Origin: an uncultured Alistipes sp.
Lineage (GTDB): Bacteria > Bacteroidota > Bacteroidia > Bacteroidales > Rikenellaceae
DNA length: 19,575 nucleotides
Assembly: GCA_900766655.1 (NCBI GenBank)
Contig: CAAFWE010000294.1
Span: 1-19,575 of the forward strand
Direction of reading: 5' to 3'
Positions within the stretch are counted from its first letter, which is position 1, and every line of letters begins with the position of its first letter. Below the pieces are notes generated by a model. That model had not been told where the DNA came from and did not search any database. It was given only the letters and a program-made list of their open reading frames with translations. Positions 1 through 9,863 of this stretch are shown here, one piece after another. The translations under genes were made by a program, and so were the position numbers.

Positions 1-83
1 CATTTCGAAACGGTCATTTTTTGGTCCATTTTCACGCGTACACAAAGAGACCCTCGTAACTCGCTGTATTACTGATAATTACA

Positions 84-93
84 GGGGGGGGGG
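84..93. repeat. Poly-G homopolymer tract (10 G)
   Basis: Ten consecutive G residues, flanked by ACA on the left and TA on the right, lie about 40 bp upstream of the -33 element of the first fimbrial operon. A short inverted repeat CTGTA (64-68)/TACAG (80-84) runs into the tract. A similar tract of 8 G, also in a CA-G-TA context, precedes the second fimbrillin gene near the other end of the window. Such runs are prone to slippage; a regulatory role is inference. Confidence 0.8.
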
Positions 94-133
94 TAAAAAT
101 TCACTTCAGGGTGCATTTTTTTATTTAAAAATG

Positions 134-165
134 TTTCTTTTTTCGATATTTTTTCTATATCTTTG
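134..165 (+). promoter_or_regulatory. Bacteroidota-type promoter of the DUF3575/FimB operon
   Basis: The -7 element TATCTTTG (158-165) matches TAnnTTTG exactly. TTTC at 134-137 lies 20 nt upstream and matches the -33 TTTG in three of four positions. Transcription would start near 172, giving a leader of about 80 nt before the GTG start at 252. The A/T-rich surroundings support the call; the start site itself is inferred. Confidence 0.65.
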
Positions 166-251
166 CAACGTTAAATGTATGGCACAGAAATTGAGTACGA
201 CACTGGGGTTCGAAGTCAAACGAAAATGTGCCACAAATTAGAGTGTTAGTC

Positions 252-1484
252 GTGAAAAAGCTTTTGATCTACATACTGTTAGCATTAGCCGCTATCATCC
301 CTGCCTCTGCACAAGAGAAGGAGATCGAGCACCAGTTGGTGGTTGATATCCCATTCGTACTTCGTGGAGACAACGAGAAGGATATATGCACAGATCGCGA
401 CACAACCGAGCTTGCTAAGGCATTCCGCCACCTCCGCTCCATTGCTAAGGATAGCACTATCGTTATCAAGTCTGTCGAGTTCTACAGTTCGGTATCCCCA
501 GAGGGTTCATACTCTTACAACAAGGAGTTGAGTAAGAAGCGTCTCGAGACTGCCGAGCGCATCATCCGCAACTATATCACCATTCCTGAGTCGGCAAAGG
601 TTACTCGCTGCGAGCGAATGATTCCTTGGACGGACTACCTCCTTCCAATCATCACTGCCGACACCACAAAGAGCTATCGTGACGACCTCATCAAGCTCAT
701 CATCGAGAACGAGCGTTCGCAGCGTCGTCGTGCATTGCAGAGTGCCAACGATGGTAAGTTGTGGGATATGCTCGAGCGTGACCACTTCAAGCATATGCGT
801 AAGGCGGGTGCCATTATCACTACCGTAAAGATTGTCTACAGTCAGATTGTCGACAGCGTACCTGCTGCTATCTCAAGCGTCAAGGCGGTGGATGTCGCAT
901 CTATGTCGTTCCCTCGCGAGGAGGAGCCAGCACCAGCAGTTGAGCCAATCGAGCCACAGCTTGGCGTTTCGCTCAAGACCAACCTTGTGGCGTGGGGATT
1001 GGGAATCACCAATGTAGCTGTAGAGTTCGATCTCTGCAAGCACCTTTCATTGTCGGTGCCAGTGATGTATGCAGCTTACAACTACTTCAAGCCGACCATC
1101 AAGTTCCGTACCTTGGCTACACAGCCAGAGTTGCGCTACTGGATAAAGAAGGAGAACACAGGTTTCTTCGTGGGTGCACACTTTGGTGTGGGCTCATACA
1201 ATATTGCTGTGAACAAGGATACCCGTTATCAGGACCACAACGGAACGAGCCCTGCTTTGGGTGGAGGTCTCACCGTAGGTTACCGTACCCACATCTCGAA
1301 GAACAAGAAGTGGAATATGGAGTTCTTGGTGGGTGCAGGTTGCTACAAGTTGCACTACGACACCTTCTACAATGTAGAGAACGGTCGCCTCTTTGGCACA
1401 CACAAGAAGACATATTGGGGCTTGGATAACGCCGCAATCAACATTAATTACAAATTCGATTACAAGAAGAAGCAACAAAAGTAA
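252..1484 (+). CDS. DUF3575 outer-membrane protein with OmpA-like N-terminal region, fimbrial locus
   Basis: About 410 aa with a Sec signal peptide (KKLLIYILLALAAIIPASAQ). The GTG at 252 is chosen because it puts the lysines of the signal peptide at the N-terminus; GTG at 228 or 243 would add a non-signal extension. Residues ~72-110 contain SVEFYSSVSPEGS followed by an N-x-x-LS-x-x-R pattern, as in OmpA/MotB-type domains. A Pro/Glu linker (~222-236) leads to a C-terminal region (~240-410) with SLKTNLVAWGLG, EFDL and repeated amphipathic strands typical of DUF3575 beta-barrel-like proteins. In Bacteroidales this family commonly precedes FimB/Mfa2 genes; a role as membrane partner of the fimbria is inferred. 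The stop overlaps the next start by one base (TAATG), so the two are translationally coupled. Confidence 0.85.
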   Translation: MKKLLIYILLALAAIIPASAQEKEIEHQLVVDIPFVLRGDNEKDICTDRDTTELAKAFRHLRSIAKDSTIVIKSVEFYSSVSPEGSYSYNKELSKKRLETAERIIRNYITIPESAKVTRCERMIPWTDYLLPIITADTTKSYRDDLIKLIIENERSQRRRALQSANDGKLWDMLERDHFKHMRKAGAIITTVKIVYSQIVDSVPAAISSVKAVDVASMSFPREEEPAPAVEPIEPQLGVSLKTNLVAWGLGITNVAVEFDLCKHLSLSVPVMYAAYNYFKPTIKFRTLATQPELRYWIKKENTGFFVGAHFGVGSYNIAVNKDTRYQDHNGTSPALGGGLTVGYRTHISKNKKWNMEFLVGAGCYKLHYDTFYNVENGRLFGTHKKTYWGLDNAAININYKFDYKKKQQK

Positions 1485-2584
1485 TGACCAAGACAATGCG
1501 CTACATATTAGCCTGCGTGATGTCGCTCTTTGTTGCGGCAGGCTGTGATGTACACGAGTTCCCTGAGTACAATGGGGATCCCGTGCCATTCACCCTGCAC
1601 ATCAACTTCGATACCGAGATGCCTCTCTACAAGGAGGTCATCTACACCCGTGATGGCGAGACCACCAAGGCGCCACACGAGGCACACGACATACGATATC
1701 TTATAGGCGCGTATCGCGTGAATAACGCGCGCGAGGAGAATCGTGTTGCCGACACCGTGCTTATGTTCACCCGCCCAGACAACACCGACTTGAACCACAC
1801 CGTTCAGTTCGAGCTCCCTGAGGGACTCTACGACTTCCGTGTGTGGTGCGACTATGTCGATGCGGGCCGCACAGCCGACAAGTACTACGACACTAGCGAC
1901 TTCACTGAGATTATCTTGCTCAACCGCAACAACCACGAGGGTAGCAACGACTACCGCGATGCCTTCCGAGGCACTGTGCGAGGCGAGATTGTCGATCCGC
2001 AGTTCTATCGTGGCCCTATCGCTGCCACCTTCAAGAACGAGGCTACCGTCGATATGCGTCGCCCTATGGGTAAGTACCGCTTCATCTCGACCGACGTGGA
2101 GCTCTTCCTCGACCGTCTGGTTATGGAGTTGAAGGAGGCAGGCAAGCTCAATGTACCAGCTGGTCAGCCTGAGCCGAGCCTCGAGGAGTTGAAGGAGCGC
2201 ATCGATATTGGCGACTTCAAGGTTGTCTTCCGCTACAACCTCTTTATGCCTTGTTCGTACAATATGTTTACCGACAAGCCTGCCGATTCGTGGACAGGTA
2301 TGTCGTTCACCAGCCCGATGTACCGTTTGAGCAAGACTGAGATGTTGCTCGGCTACGACTATATCTTCGTGAATGGTACCGAGACCACGCTGAATATCTC
2401 GGTGGAGGTCTACGACAAGGACAATGTACTGATGTCGAAGTCCAACCCTGTGAATGTACCAGTCAAGCGTAGTATGCTCACCGATGTGCGTGGCGAGTTC
2501 CTCACATCGAAGGCTACCGGAGGTGTTGCTATCAACCCGGGCTTCGATGGCGACGACTACAATGTGCCGGTTGTGTTCCCTTAA
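1484..2584 (+). CDS. FimB/Mfa2-family fimbrial anchor lipoprotein
   Basis: 366 aa from the ATG at 1484, or 362 aa from the ATG at 1496; the latter gives a cleaner signal peptide, but 1484 overlaps the upstream stop as TAATG. The N-terminus MRYILACVMSLFVAAGC ends in a lipobox (AAGC), so it should be a lipoprotein exported through the outer membrane. The mature part begins with strands like PVPFTLHINFDTEMPLY and has the FimB/Mfa2 (DUF1812-type) layout: an RYLIGAYR-type strand, EGLYDFRVWCDYVD, then a second beta-sandwich. In Porphyromonas gingivalis Mfa2 anchors the short fimbria and limits its length. Here it lies between the DUF3575 gene and a DUF6562 pilin-like gene, consistent with that role. 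The family call is by pattern, not by alignment. Confidence 0.82.
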   Translation: MTKTMRYILACVMSLFVAAGCDVHEFPEYNGDPVPFTLHINFDTEMPLYKEVIYTRDGETTKAPHEAHDIRYLIGAYRVNNAREENRVADTVLMFTRPDNTDLNHTVQFELPEGLYDFRVWCDYVDAGRTADKYYDTSDFTEIILLNRNNHEGSNDYRDAFRGTVRGEIVDPQFYRGPIAATFKNEATVDMRRPMGKYRFISTDVELFLDRLVMELKEAGKLNVPAGQPEPSLEELKERIDIGDFKVVFRYNLFMPCSYNMFTDKPADSWTGMSFTSPMYRLSKTEMLLGYDYIFVNGTETTLNISVEVYDKDNVLMSKSNPVNVPVKRSMLTDVRGEFLTSKATGGVAINPGFDGDDYNVPVVFP

Positions 2585-2729
2585 TAGAGGCTATACCTAT
2601 ATTTATATATAAGGGAGAGACAGAGACAAAAAACATATAGTTTTAGTAGAGATCTTTGATGGGACTCAACTCACAATGAGAGAGACTTGGGGTTTTGATT
2701 GGACAAAAATGGCCTTTCGTTGATTTTAT

Positions 2730-2760
2730 TTTGAAGAGACCGAGATTCAAGCTAACTTTG
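2730..2760 (+). promoter_or_regulatory. Bacteroidota-type promoter of the DUF6562 gene
   Basis: TTTG (2730-2733), a 19-nt spacer, and TAACTTTG (2753-2760) match the Bacteroides sigma consensus exactly. Transcription should start near 2767, leaving a leader of about 40 nt that is A-rich, as is typical of well-expressed Bacteroidota genes. The subunit can therefore be transcribed independently of the anchor gene upstream. The rest of the 222-nt gap (2585-2806) shows no clear terminator or open frame. Confidence 0.8.
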
Positions 2761-2806
2761 CAACCAATAAAATACACTTATACTAACTAAAAACACAAAA
2801 AACATT

Positions 2807-3718
2807 ATGAAAAAAATTCTACTTGGAGTAGTAGCTATCGTAGCTATGATTGCAACATCGTGTCAGCAGGAGTCGAACTTGGGCGTTAAGGCCGGTAAGA
2901 CAGCAACTGTTTCGATCAACTTGAACGCTCCTGAGATTGCAAGCCGTGTTTACAGCGACGGTACCACCGCTACTGCTTTGCAGTACGCTGTTTACAACGC
3001 TGAGGGCAATGAGTTGACTGACCTCACTGTTGTTGACGAGACTATCAACCTCACGAAGCAGATCGACCTCCAGCTCACCACTGGTAACGAGTACACCCTC
3101 ATCTTCTGGGCAGCTGCTCCTAACGCTCCTTACACAGTTGATTTCGGTGGTAAGCTCTCGAACGCTACAATGACCGTTGATTACTCGAATGCATTGTGCA
3201 ACGACGAGAACCGCGATGCTTTCTGGGTATACCACACTTTCACAGTGACTGGTACTATGGAGCTCAGCCTCGAGCTCAAGCGTCCTTTCGCACAGCTCAA
3301 TGTTGGTACAAACGACTATGCTAAGTCGACTAGCGCAGGTTACACTGTAACTCAGTCGAAGATTGAGGTTCCTGCTTACAAGAAGCTCTACCTCGCAACT
3401 GGTCTCGTTGATGAGGAGACTGTTGTAACTTTCGACTTTGCTAACATCCCACAGGGTGAGACCTTCCCAGTAGCTGGTTACGACTATATGGCTATGAACT
3501 ACATCCTTATGAGCAGCGACAAGGTGGTACGCGAGGTTGTTATCTCGTACACCGACGGTATTACTCCAAAGACCCGCCCAACAGTAGGTTCGGTGCCTTT
3601 GCAGCGTAACTATCGTACTAACCTCTTCGGTCAGTTGCTCACTGGTAATGTGAAGGTTAACATCGAGATCGAGCCAGAGTACGACGACGAGCACGATTTG
3701 CAGTTGCCTACTTTGTAG
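2807..3718 (+). CDS. DUF6562-type fimbrillin-like lipoprotein (probable pilin or tip subunit)
   Basis: 303 aa. The signal peptide [19 protein letters not shown] is followed by QQES, a Bacteroidota-type lipobox Cys at residue 19. The mature protein starts with a [18 protein letters not shown] strand and an RVYSDG motif. Near the C-terminus it has [27 protein letters not shown], which resembles the conserved final region of Bacteroidales fimbrillin-like DUF6562 proteins. It has its own promoter and a strong terminator, suggesting a separately expressed, abundant subunit. Codon use is richer in GCT, GTT and ACT than in the two upstream genes, in keeping with high expression. The truncated gene at the right edge of the window is a paralogue (same leader type and SYSDG motif). 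The exact role, major pilin or tip, is not decided by sequence. Confidence 0.78.
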   Translation: MKKILLGVVAIVAMIATSCQQESNLGVKAGKTATVSINLNAPEIASRVYSDGTTATALQYAVYNAEGNELTDLTVVDETINLTKQIDLQLTTGNEYTLIFWAAAPNAPYTVDFGGKLSNATMTVDYSNALCNDENRDAFWVYHTFTVTGTMELSLELKRPFAQLNVGTNDYAKSTSAGYTVTQSKIEVPAYKKLYLATGLVDEETVVTFDFANIPQGETFPVAGYDYMAMNYILMSSDKVVREVVISYTDGITPKTRPTVGSVPLQRNYRTNLFGQLLTGNVKVNIEIEPEYDDEHDLQLPTL

Positions 3719-3741
3719 TAGTTATCCGATAGACGAAAATT

Positions 3742-3774
3742 ATGCGCTCCTCCACAACGAGGGGCGCATTTTTT
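3742..3774 (+). terminator. Rho-independent terminator after the DUF6562 gene
   Basis: The 11-bp stem ATGCGCTCCTC (3742-3752) / GAGGGGCGCAT (3759-3769) has one G-T wobble and a 6-nt loop, and ends in a run of six T. It separates the fimbrial locus from the phosphofructokinase operon. Confidence 0.9.
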
Positions 3775-3810
3775 GTCGCTATGGGTGGAGTGATTTCAAC
3801 AAAAATTTTG

Positions 3811-3818
3811 TATCTTTG
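3811..3818 (+). promoter_or_regulatory. -7 promoter element of the pfkA operon
   Basis: TATCTTTG matches TAnnTTTG exactly. No good TTTG is seen 19-21 nt upstream, so the -33 element is weak or absent. Transcription near 3825 would leave a leader of only about 15 nt before the ATG at 3840. An in-frame TTG at 3816 lies inside this element and so cannot be the start codon. Confidence 0.6.
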
Positions 3819-3839
3819 AGCAATAATTTGCATTTAAGA

Positions 3840-4820
3840 ATGGGAGAGATAAAGTGTATAGGTGTTCTCACCTCGGGAGGTGATGCGCCAGGTATGAATG
3901 CGGCAATCCGCGCAGTGACACGCACAGCTATTTTCAACGGACTGAAGGTAAAAGGCATTATGCGTGGCTACAAAGGTTTGATTACGGGCGAAATCGTAGA
4001 TTTCACATCGTCGAGCGTAAGCAACATCATACAGAAGGGCGGCACAATCCTCAAGACCGCGCGTTGTCCCGAGTTCCGCGAGGCGGAGGGACGACAGAAG
4101 GCCTACGAGAATATGCGTGCGGCTGGTATCGACGCCTTGGTAGTGATTGGTGGCGATGGAACGATTACGGGCGCACAGACTCTTGCTCACGAATTCGATG
4201 TGCCTATCGTGGCTCTGCCAGGCACAATCGATAACGACCTCTCGGGCACCGACTCGACCATTGGTTACGACACCGCACTCAACACCATTATGGAGGCGGT
4301 TGATAAGTTGCGAGACACCGCTACCTCGCACGAACGATTGTTCTTTATGGAGGTGATGGGCAACACCGCAGGCTATCTCGCACTGAATGGTGCGCTCGCA
4401 TCGGGAGCTGAGGCGGCAATTATCCCAGAGATGGAGACCGAGACCGACCAATTGAAGAACCTTATCGACAACGGTTTCCGCAAGAGCAAGAACTCGGCTA
4501 TAGTGCTTGTTGCCGAGAACCCAGCAACGGGTGGTGCAATGGGATTGGCCGAGCGTGTGAAGCGCGAGTTTCCGCAGTATGACGCTCGCGTGACCATCCT
4601 CGGACATCTGCAGCGCGGTGGCTCGCCTACAGCAGCCGATCGTATTCTGGCATCGAGATTGGGTGCTGCAGCGATTTCGGCACTCAAGGATGGTCAGCGC
4701 AATGTGATGATTGGCGTGCGAGATATGGAGACCGTATATGTTCCATTCTCGAAGGCGTTGGGACGTAGCAAGCAAGTAAACAAGGAGAATGTCGAGTTGG
4801 TGAAGATTCTCTCGATTTAA
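3840..4820 (+). CDS. pfkA: ATP-dependent 6-phosphofructokinase
   Basis: 326 aa, the usual length for bacterial PfkA. It phosphorylates fructose 6-phosphate to fructose 1,6-bisphosphate in glycolysis, in the cytoplasm. Seen: the N-terminal nucleotide-binding [21 protein letters not shown] (residues 104-108) and PGTIDND (127-133), with Asp131 as the catalytic base; then [13 protein letters not shown] and a C-terminal [15 protein letters not shown]. Gly107 and Gly128 correspond to the positions (E. coli 104 and 124) that are Asp and Lys in PPi-dependent enzymes, so ATP is the expected phosphoryl donor. The start at 3840 is chosen because the upstream in-frame TTG overlaps the promoter. It is first in an apparent operon with a PfkB-family kinase (26-nt gap) and a secreted peptidase. 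Confidence 0.95.
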   Translation: MGEIKCIGVLTSGGDAPGMNAAIRAVTRTAIFNGLKVKGIMRGYKGLITGEIVDFTSSSVSNIIQKGGTILKTARCPEFREAEGRQKAYENMRAAGIDALVVIGGDGTITGAQTLAHEFDVPIVALPGTIDNDLSGTDSTIGYDTALNTIMEAVDKLRDTATSHERLFFMEVMGNTAGYLALNGALASGAEAAIIPEMETETDQLKNLIDNGFRKSKNSAIVLVAENPATGGAMGLAERVKREFPQYDARVTILGHLQRGGSPTAADRILASRLGAAAISALKDGQRNVMIGVRDMETVYVPFSKALGRSKQVNKENVELVKILSI

Positions 4821-4846
4821 CCGACACAAATAGCCCCAAACAGAAG

Positions 4847-5848
4847 ATGAAGAGAGTAATTGGAATAGGCAATGCGCTGACCGATGTAGTGGTGAATCTT
4901 CGCAACGAGGATGTACTCCACCGCCACAATATTGCGCGTGGATCGATGTCGCTTGTGGATAGTGAACTGCAGTCGCAAGTGTCGAAAGAGGTGGCGGGAC
5001 TACCCCACTCGCTCTCGATAGGTGGCTCGGCAAACAACACCATTCGTGCTATGGCACGTCTTGGCTCGCAAGTAGGTTTCATAGGCAAGGTTGGATATGA
5101 CAATACGGGCGACCGCTTCGAGCAAGCACTGCTCAACCTCGGCATCGAGGGTAAGATATTTCGTGGCGATAGCACCTCGGGCAAGTGCATTTCGCTCGTC
5201 TCGCCAGACGGAGAGCGCACAATGCTCACCCACTTGGGTGCTGCAGCCGAGATGCACGCCGAGGATATCTCTGCGAATCTGTTCGAGGGCTTCGACTGTC
5301 TCTACATCGAGGGATATCTTGTGCAGGAGCACTCGCTAATCGAGACCGCCATACGCACCGCCAAGGAGTGCGGATTACAAGTCGCTATCGACCTTGCAAG
5401 TTTCAATGTCGTGGAGGAGAATCTCGACTTTCTGCGTGGCATTGTAGCAAAGTATATCGACATCGTTTTTGCCAACGAGGACGAGGCTCGAGCTTTCTCG
5501 GGTGAGGCAGAGCCGATAAATGCACTGCAGTACATCTCGGAGATGTGCGACCTTGTGGTGGTGAAGATCGGTATGAAGGGTGCGCTCATCAAGCACAAGG
5601 AAGAGGTGCTCCACAATGGTATTATGGCGGCTGCCAAGCGTGTAGATACGACCGGAGCGGGCGACTTCTACGCTGCAGGTTTCTTGTACGGAATGTGCGA
5701 AGGGTTGTCATTGCGCCAGTGCGGAACAATTGGAGCCATCACCGCTGGTAAGGTTATCGAGGTGGTAGGCCCTACACTCGGCGAGGAGGCGTGGAGCGAT
5801 ATCGAGAAGTTGGTCGAGAGAGTTAAAACCGAAAAATATCTATTCTAA
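4847..5848 (+). CDS. PfkB-family carbohydrate/nucleoside kinase (adenosine-kinase-like)
   Basis: 333 aa. It opens with MKRVIGIGNALTDVVV, the usual first strand of the PfkB/ribokinase fold. GGSANNT (from residue 59) lies in the substrate-binding signature, GFIGKVGYDNTGDRF follows, and the C-terminal signature DTTGAGDFYAAGF holds the anion hole and catalytic base Asp273. Bacteroidota proteins of this type are usually annotated adenosine kinase or sugar kinase; the substrate cannot be read from the sequence. It starts 26 nt after pfkA, and its stop overlaps the next start by one base, so the three genes are probably co-transcribed. A sugar kinase would fit beside phosphofructokinase, but that is inference. 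Confidence 0.9.
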   Translation: MKRVIGIGNALTDVVVNLRNEDVLHRHNIARGSMSLVDSELQSQVSKEVAGLPHSLSIGGSANNTIRAMARLGSQVGFIGKVGYDNTGDRFEQALLNLGIEGKIFRGDSTSGKCISLVSPDGERTMLTHLGAAAEMHAEDISANLFEGFDCLYIEGYLVQEHSLIETAIRTAKECGLQVAIDLASFNVVEENLDFLRGIVAKYIDIVFANEDEARAFSGEAEPINALQYISEMCDLVVVKIGMKGALIKHKEEVLHNGIMAAAKRVDTTGAGDFYAAGFLYGMCEGLSLRQCGTIGAITAGKVIEVVGPTLGEEAWSDIEKLVERVKTEKYLF

Positions 5849-7806
5849 TGCGTAAATTCATACTTTTGGTGGCACTCTGCGTAGCAAGTGTGGCATTCGG
5901 ACAAGAGCGTAAACTCCTGACAATGGAGGATGCCATACTCAACAGCAACCTTGTGCCCAAGAACTACGACATCCGCTTCAACAAGGATAATTCCGCCATC
6001 TACGAACACACAAATGGCCAAAATATCGAGAGTTACGACATCCGTAGCGGAAAACTTGTGGATAGCAAACCGATACTTATCGGTATGCCTAACCCACTAC
6101 GCAACAAGGCCGCTGTGTGGAATAACAATGTTGTATGGTACGATGGTGAGGGTAAAAAGCACAATATAACCGACTTTGCCGACAAGAATATTGTATGCGG
6201 AGAGTCGGTATCACGCAACGAGTTCGGCATCAGCGGTGGACTCTTCCCCTCGCCCGACAACTCTCGCGTGGCATTCTATCAGAAAGATGAGTCGAAGGTT
6301 GCGACCTATCCATTGGTCGATATAACCTCGATTAAAGGGAACTATCTGATAGAGATAAAATACCCGATGAACGGTTTAGCATCGGAGCGAGTGTCGATTG
6401 GAGTCTACGATGTAGCGACACAGAAAGTGGTATATCTGGCGGTAACAGACTTCGACGAGGAGCGTTATCTTACAAATGTATCGTGGTCGCCCGACTCGCA
6501 GACAATCTATGTGCAAGTGCTAAATCGTGCGCAGAAGGATATGCATCTGAACGCCTACTGCGCCCAGACGGGTAAGTTTATCAAGACTCTGCTCACCGAG
6601 CAGAACGAGCGTTGGATAGAACCTCAAAATCCGATTCGATTCATCGACAACGACCGTTTCATCTACACAACCGACAATCGTGATGGATACAAGAATCTCT
6701 ATCTCTACACCATTTCGAGAGGTAGCGTTGAACGCTTGACAAGGGTTGATGCCGATGTTGCATATGTGGCTCACAACAACCACTCGGTATTCTACTACTC
6801 GGCCGAAATTTCGCCCGTAGAGCAGCACCTCTTCAGCGTCTCTCTGCGCAATGGCAAGGTGAAGCAGCTCACTCGTGGCGAGGGATGGCACAACTGCACC
6901 CTGTCGGCAGACTGCAAGTACTTCACCGACAACTACTCATCGTTGAATGTGCCACGCGTGGTGGCTGTAGGCTCGACCGATGGAAAAATCTACCGCGAGG
7001 TATTTCGTGCCGAAGATCCATCGAAGGGTTACAACTACTCGACCATCGAGCTCGGCTCGGTGAAATCGGCCGATGGCAAGTACAACAACCACTACCGCCT
7101 AATCAAGCCACTCGACTTCGACGAAAACAAGAGATATCCCGTAATTCTCTATGTCTACGGAGGCCCTCACTCGCAGATGGTGCGTAACTCGTTCCAGGCA
7201 CAGTTGCGTCGCTGGGAGATGTATATGGCACAGCGAGGTTATGTGGTCTTTGTGATGGATAATCGTGGTACGCTCAACCAAGGCACCGAGTACGAAAAGG
7301 CTATCCACCGCCAGTGTGGAAAGGTAGAGATGGAGGACCAAATGGCGGGTTTGCAATGGTTGCTCTCGCATAAGTGGGCAGACAAGGAGCGTGTGGGCGT
7401 TCACGGATGGTCGTATGGCGGATTTATGACAATATCGCTGATGACGCACTACCCCGAGGTGTTCAAGGTGGGCGTTGCAGGAGGCCCCGTAATCGACTGG
7501 AAATGGTACGAGGTGATGTATGGCGAGCGATATATGGAGACCGAAAAGACTAATCCAGAGGGTTTCGCAGCGACATCACTCATTCCGCAAGCCAAGAATC
7601 TCAAGGGCAAGTTGCTCATTTGCCAGGGTGCGATTGACGATGTGGTGGTATGGCAGCACTCGCTCTCATTTGTGGATGCTTGCATCTGCGCTGGAGTGCC
7701 TGTCGACTACTTCCCATACCCTCGCTCGAGACACAATGTGCGTGGCAAATGGCGTGTGCATCTGATGCAGAAGGTGACCGACTATTTCGAGGATTATCTA
7801 CGATAA
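5848..7806 (+). CDS. Secreted S9-family prolyl oligopeptidase/DPP-IV-like serine peptidase
   Basis: 652 aa with a signal peptide ending in AFGQ; periplasmic or surface-attached. Residues ~30-390 form the DPP-IV N-terminal beta-propeller (PF00930 type), including SRNEFGI around residue 125 and the blade-like SWSPDSQTIY. Residues ~400-652 are the alpha/beta-hydrolase domain (PF00326 type). The nucleophile is Ser522 in GWSYGG, the acid is Asp597 or Asp598 in QGAIDDVV, and His629 in SRHNVRG completes the triad. GWSYGG is typical of the S9B (dipeptidyl peptidase IV) branch. Family members release di- or tripeptides, often after proline, supporting peptide use as a nutrient source. It is somewhat shorter than the ~720-730 aa of DPP-IV/PtpA. 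The start overlaps the kinase stop (TAATG). Exact cleavage specificity is unknown. Confidence 0.92.
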   Translation: MRKFILLVALCVASVAFGQERKLLTMEDAILNSNLVPKNYDIRFNKDNSAIYEHTNGQNIESYDIRSGKLVDSKPILIGMPNPLRNKAAVWNNNVVWYDGEGKKHNITDFADKNIVCGESVSRNEFGISGGLFPSPDNSRVAFYQKDESKVATYPLVDITSIKGNYLIEIKYPMNGLASERVSIGVYDVATQKVVYLAVTDFDEERYLTNVSWSPDSQTIYVQVLNRAQKDMHLNAYCAQTGKFIKTLLTEQNERWIEPQNPIRFIDNDRFIYTTDNRDGYKNLYLYTISRGSVERLTRVDADVAYVAHNNHSVFYYSAEISPVEQHLFSVSLRNGKVKQLTRGEGWHNCTLSADCKYFTDNYSSLNVPRVVAVGSTDGKIYREVFRAEDPSKGYNYSTIELGSVKSADGKYNNHYRLIKPLDFDENKRYPVILYVYGGPHSQMVRNSFQAQLRRWEMYMAQRGYVVFVMDNRGTLNQGTEYEKAIHRQCGKVEMEDQMAGLQWLLSHKWADKERVGVHGWSYGGFMTISLMTHYPEVFKVGVAGGPVIDWKWYEVMYGERYMETEKTNPEGFAATSLIPQAKNLKGKLLICQGAIDDVVVWQHSLSFVDACICAGVPVDYFPYPRSRHNVRGKWRVHLMQKVTDYFEDYLR

Positions 7807-7842
7807 GTGTGCCAAAATGGCAGAAATTTCGGTTTGGCATAC
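7807..7842. repeat. Inverted repeat between the S9 peptidase stop and groES
   Basis: GTGTGCCAAA (7807-7816) pairs with TTTGGCATAC (7833-7842) through 10 bp with one wobble. A shorter nested alternative is TGCCA (7810-7814)/TGGCA (7818-7822). It starts directly after the peptidase stop codon and has no T-run, so it is not a standard terminator. It could be a regulator site or a leader structure for groES. Confidence 0.6.
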
Positions 7843-7850
7843 AGATTGAA
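7835..7850 (+). promoter_or_regulatory. Candidate sigma-54-like -24/-12 element upstream of groES
   Basis: TGGCATA, 4 nt, TTGAA reproduces the spacing of the sigma-54 consensus TGGCACG-N4-TTGCW. The -24 GG is present; at -12 GC is GA. It overlaps the right arm of an inverted repeat. Transcription would begin near 7862, about 29 nt before the ATG. No TAnnTTTG element is seen in this gap, leaving this as the only promoter-like signal. Weak evidence. Confidence 0.3.
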
Positions 7851-7890
7851 GAGAAAGAAGCAAACAGAAACAATAAAAGATAGAACAATT

Positions 7891-8166
7891 ATGACAGTAA
7901 GACCACTTTCAGACAGAGTACTTGTACTCCCCAATCCAGCCGAGACAACAACGGCAAGCGGATTGATTATTCCCGATGCTGCTAAGGAGAAGCCAGCGGC
8001 AGGTAAGGTTGTAGCGGTAGGCCCAGGCACTGCCGAGGTTAAGATGGAGGTTAAGGTAGGTGACGAGGTGTTGTATGGCAAGTATGCTGGCACCGAGTTG
8101 CATATCGATGGCGAGACATATCTTATGATGGCTCAGCGCGACATCCTCGCAGTAGTTGAGAAGTAA
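7891..8166 (+). CDS. groES: Co-chaperonin GroES (Hsp10)
   Basis: 91 aa from the ATG at 7891, the standard GroES length; upstream in-frame sequence is non-homologous and lies in the hairpin region. [14 protein letters not shown] is the canonical start. It is followed by the mobile-loop region [14 protein letters not shown], then [26 protein letters not shown] and the C-terminal RDILAVVE. It forms the heptameric lid that closes the GroEL folding chamber in the cytoplasm. groEL follows after 49 nt in the same direction, the usual groESL order. Confidence 0.97.
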   Translation: MTVRPLSDRVLVLPNPAETTTASGLIIPDAAKEKPAAGKVVAVGPGTAEVKMEVKVGDEVLYGKYAGTELHIDGETYLMMAQRDILAVVEK

Positions 8167-8187
8167 CGGAAAACGGAAAACGGAAAA
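8167..8187. repeat. Triple tandem 7-bp repeat in the groES-groEL gap
   Basis: Three exact, contiguous copies of CGGAAAA fill the first half of the 49-nt intergenic region, starting directly after the groES stop. The rest is A/T-rich and leads to the groEL start. Function unknown; it may be a slippage-generated spacer or affect groEL translation. Confidence 0.85.
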
Positions 8188-8191
8188 CTAA

Positions 8192-9844
<1,653 letters not shown>

Positions 9845-9863
9845 AAACAAGCATTCTATGATT

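Noticed and set aside
1694..1720. Possible frameshift or internal start in the FimB-like gene
   Set aside because: The reading frame is continuous from signal peptide to stop, with consistent codon use.
2587..2597. 11-bp match of GAGGCTATACC to the reverse complement at 12732-12742, both next to fimbrillin-type genes
   Set aside because: Flanks do not match, and 11-bp matches are expected many times by chance in a window of this size.
2819..3694. Minus-strand open frame (291 codons) opposite the DUF6562 gene
   Set aside because: Antisense shadow covering almost the whole gene; no motif or promoter.
3834..5033. Long minus-strand open frame (399 codons) opposite pfkA and the PfkB kinase
   Set aside because: Antisense to two well-conserved enzymes; its sequence is rich in Cys, His and Arg with no recognisable motif. 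It is a by-product of codon bias.
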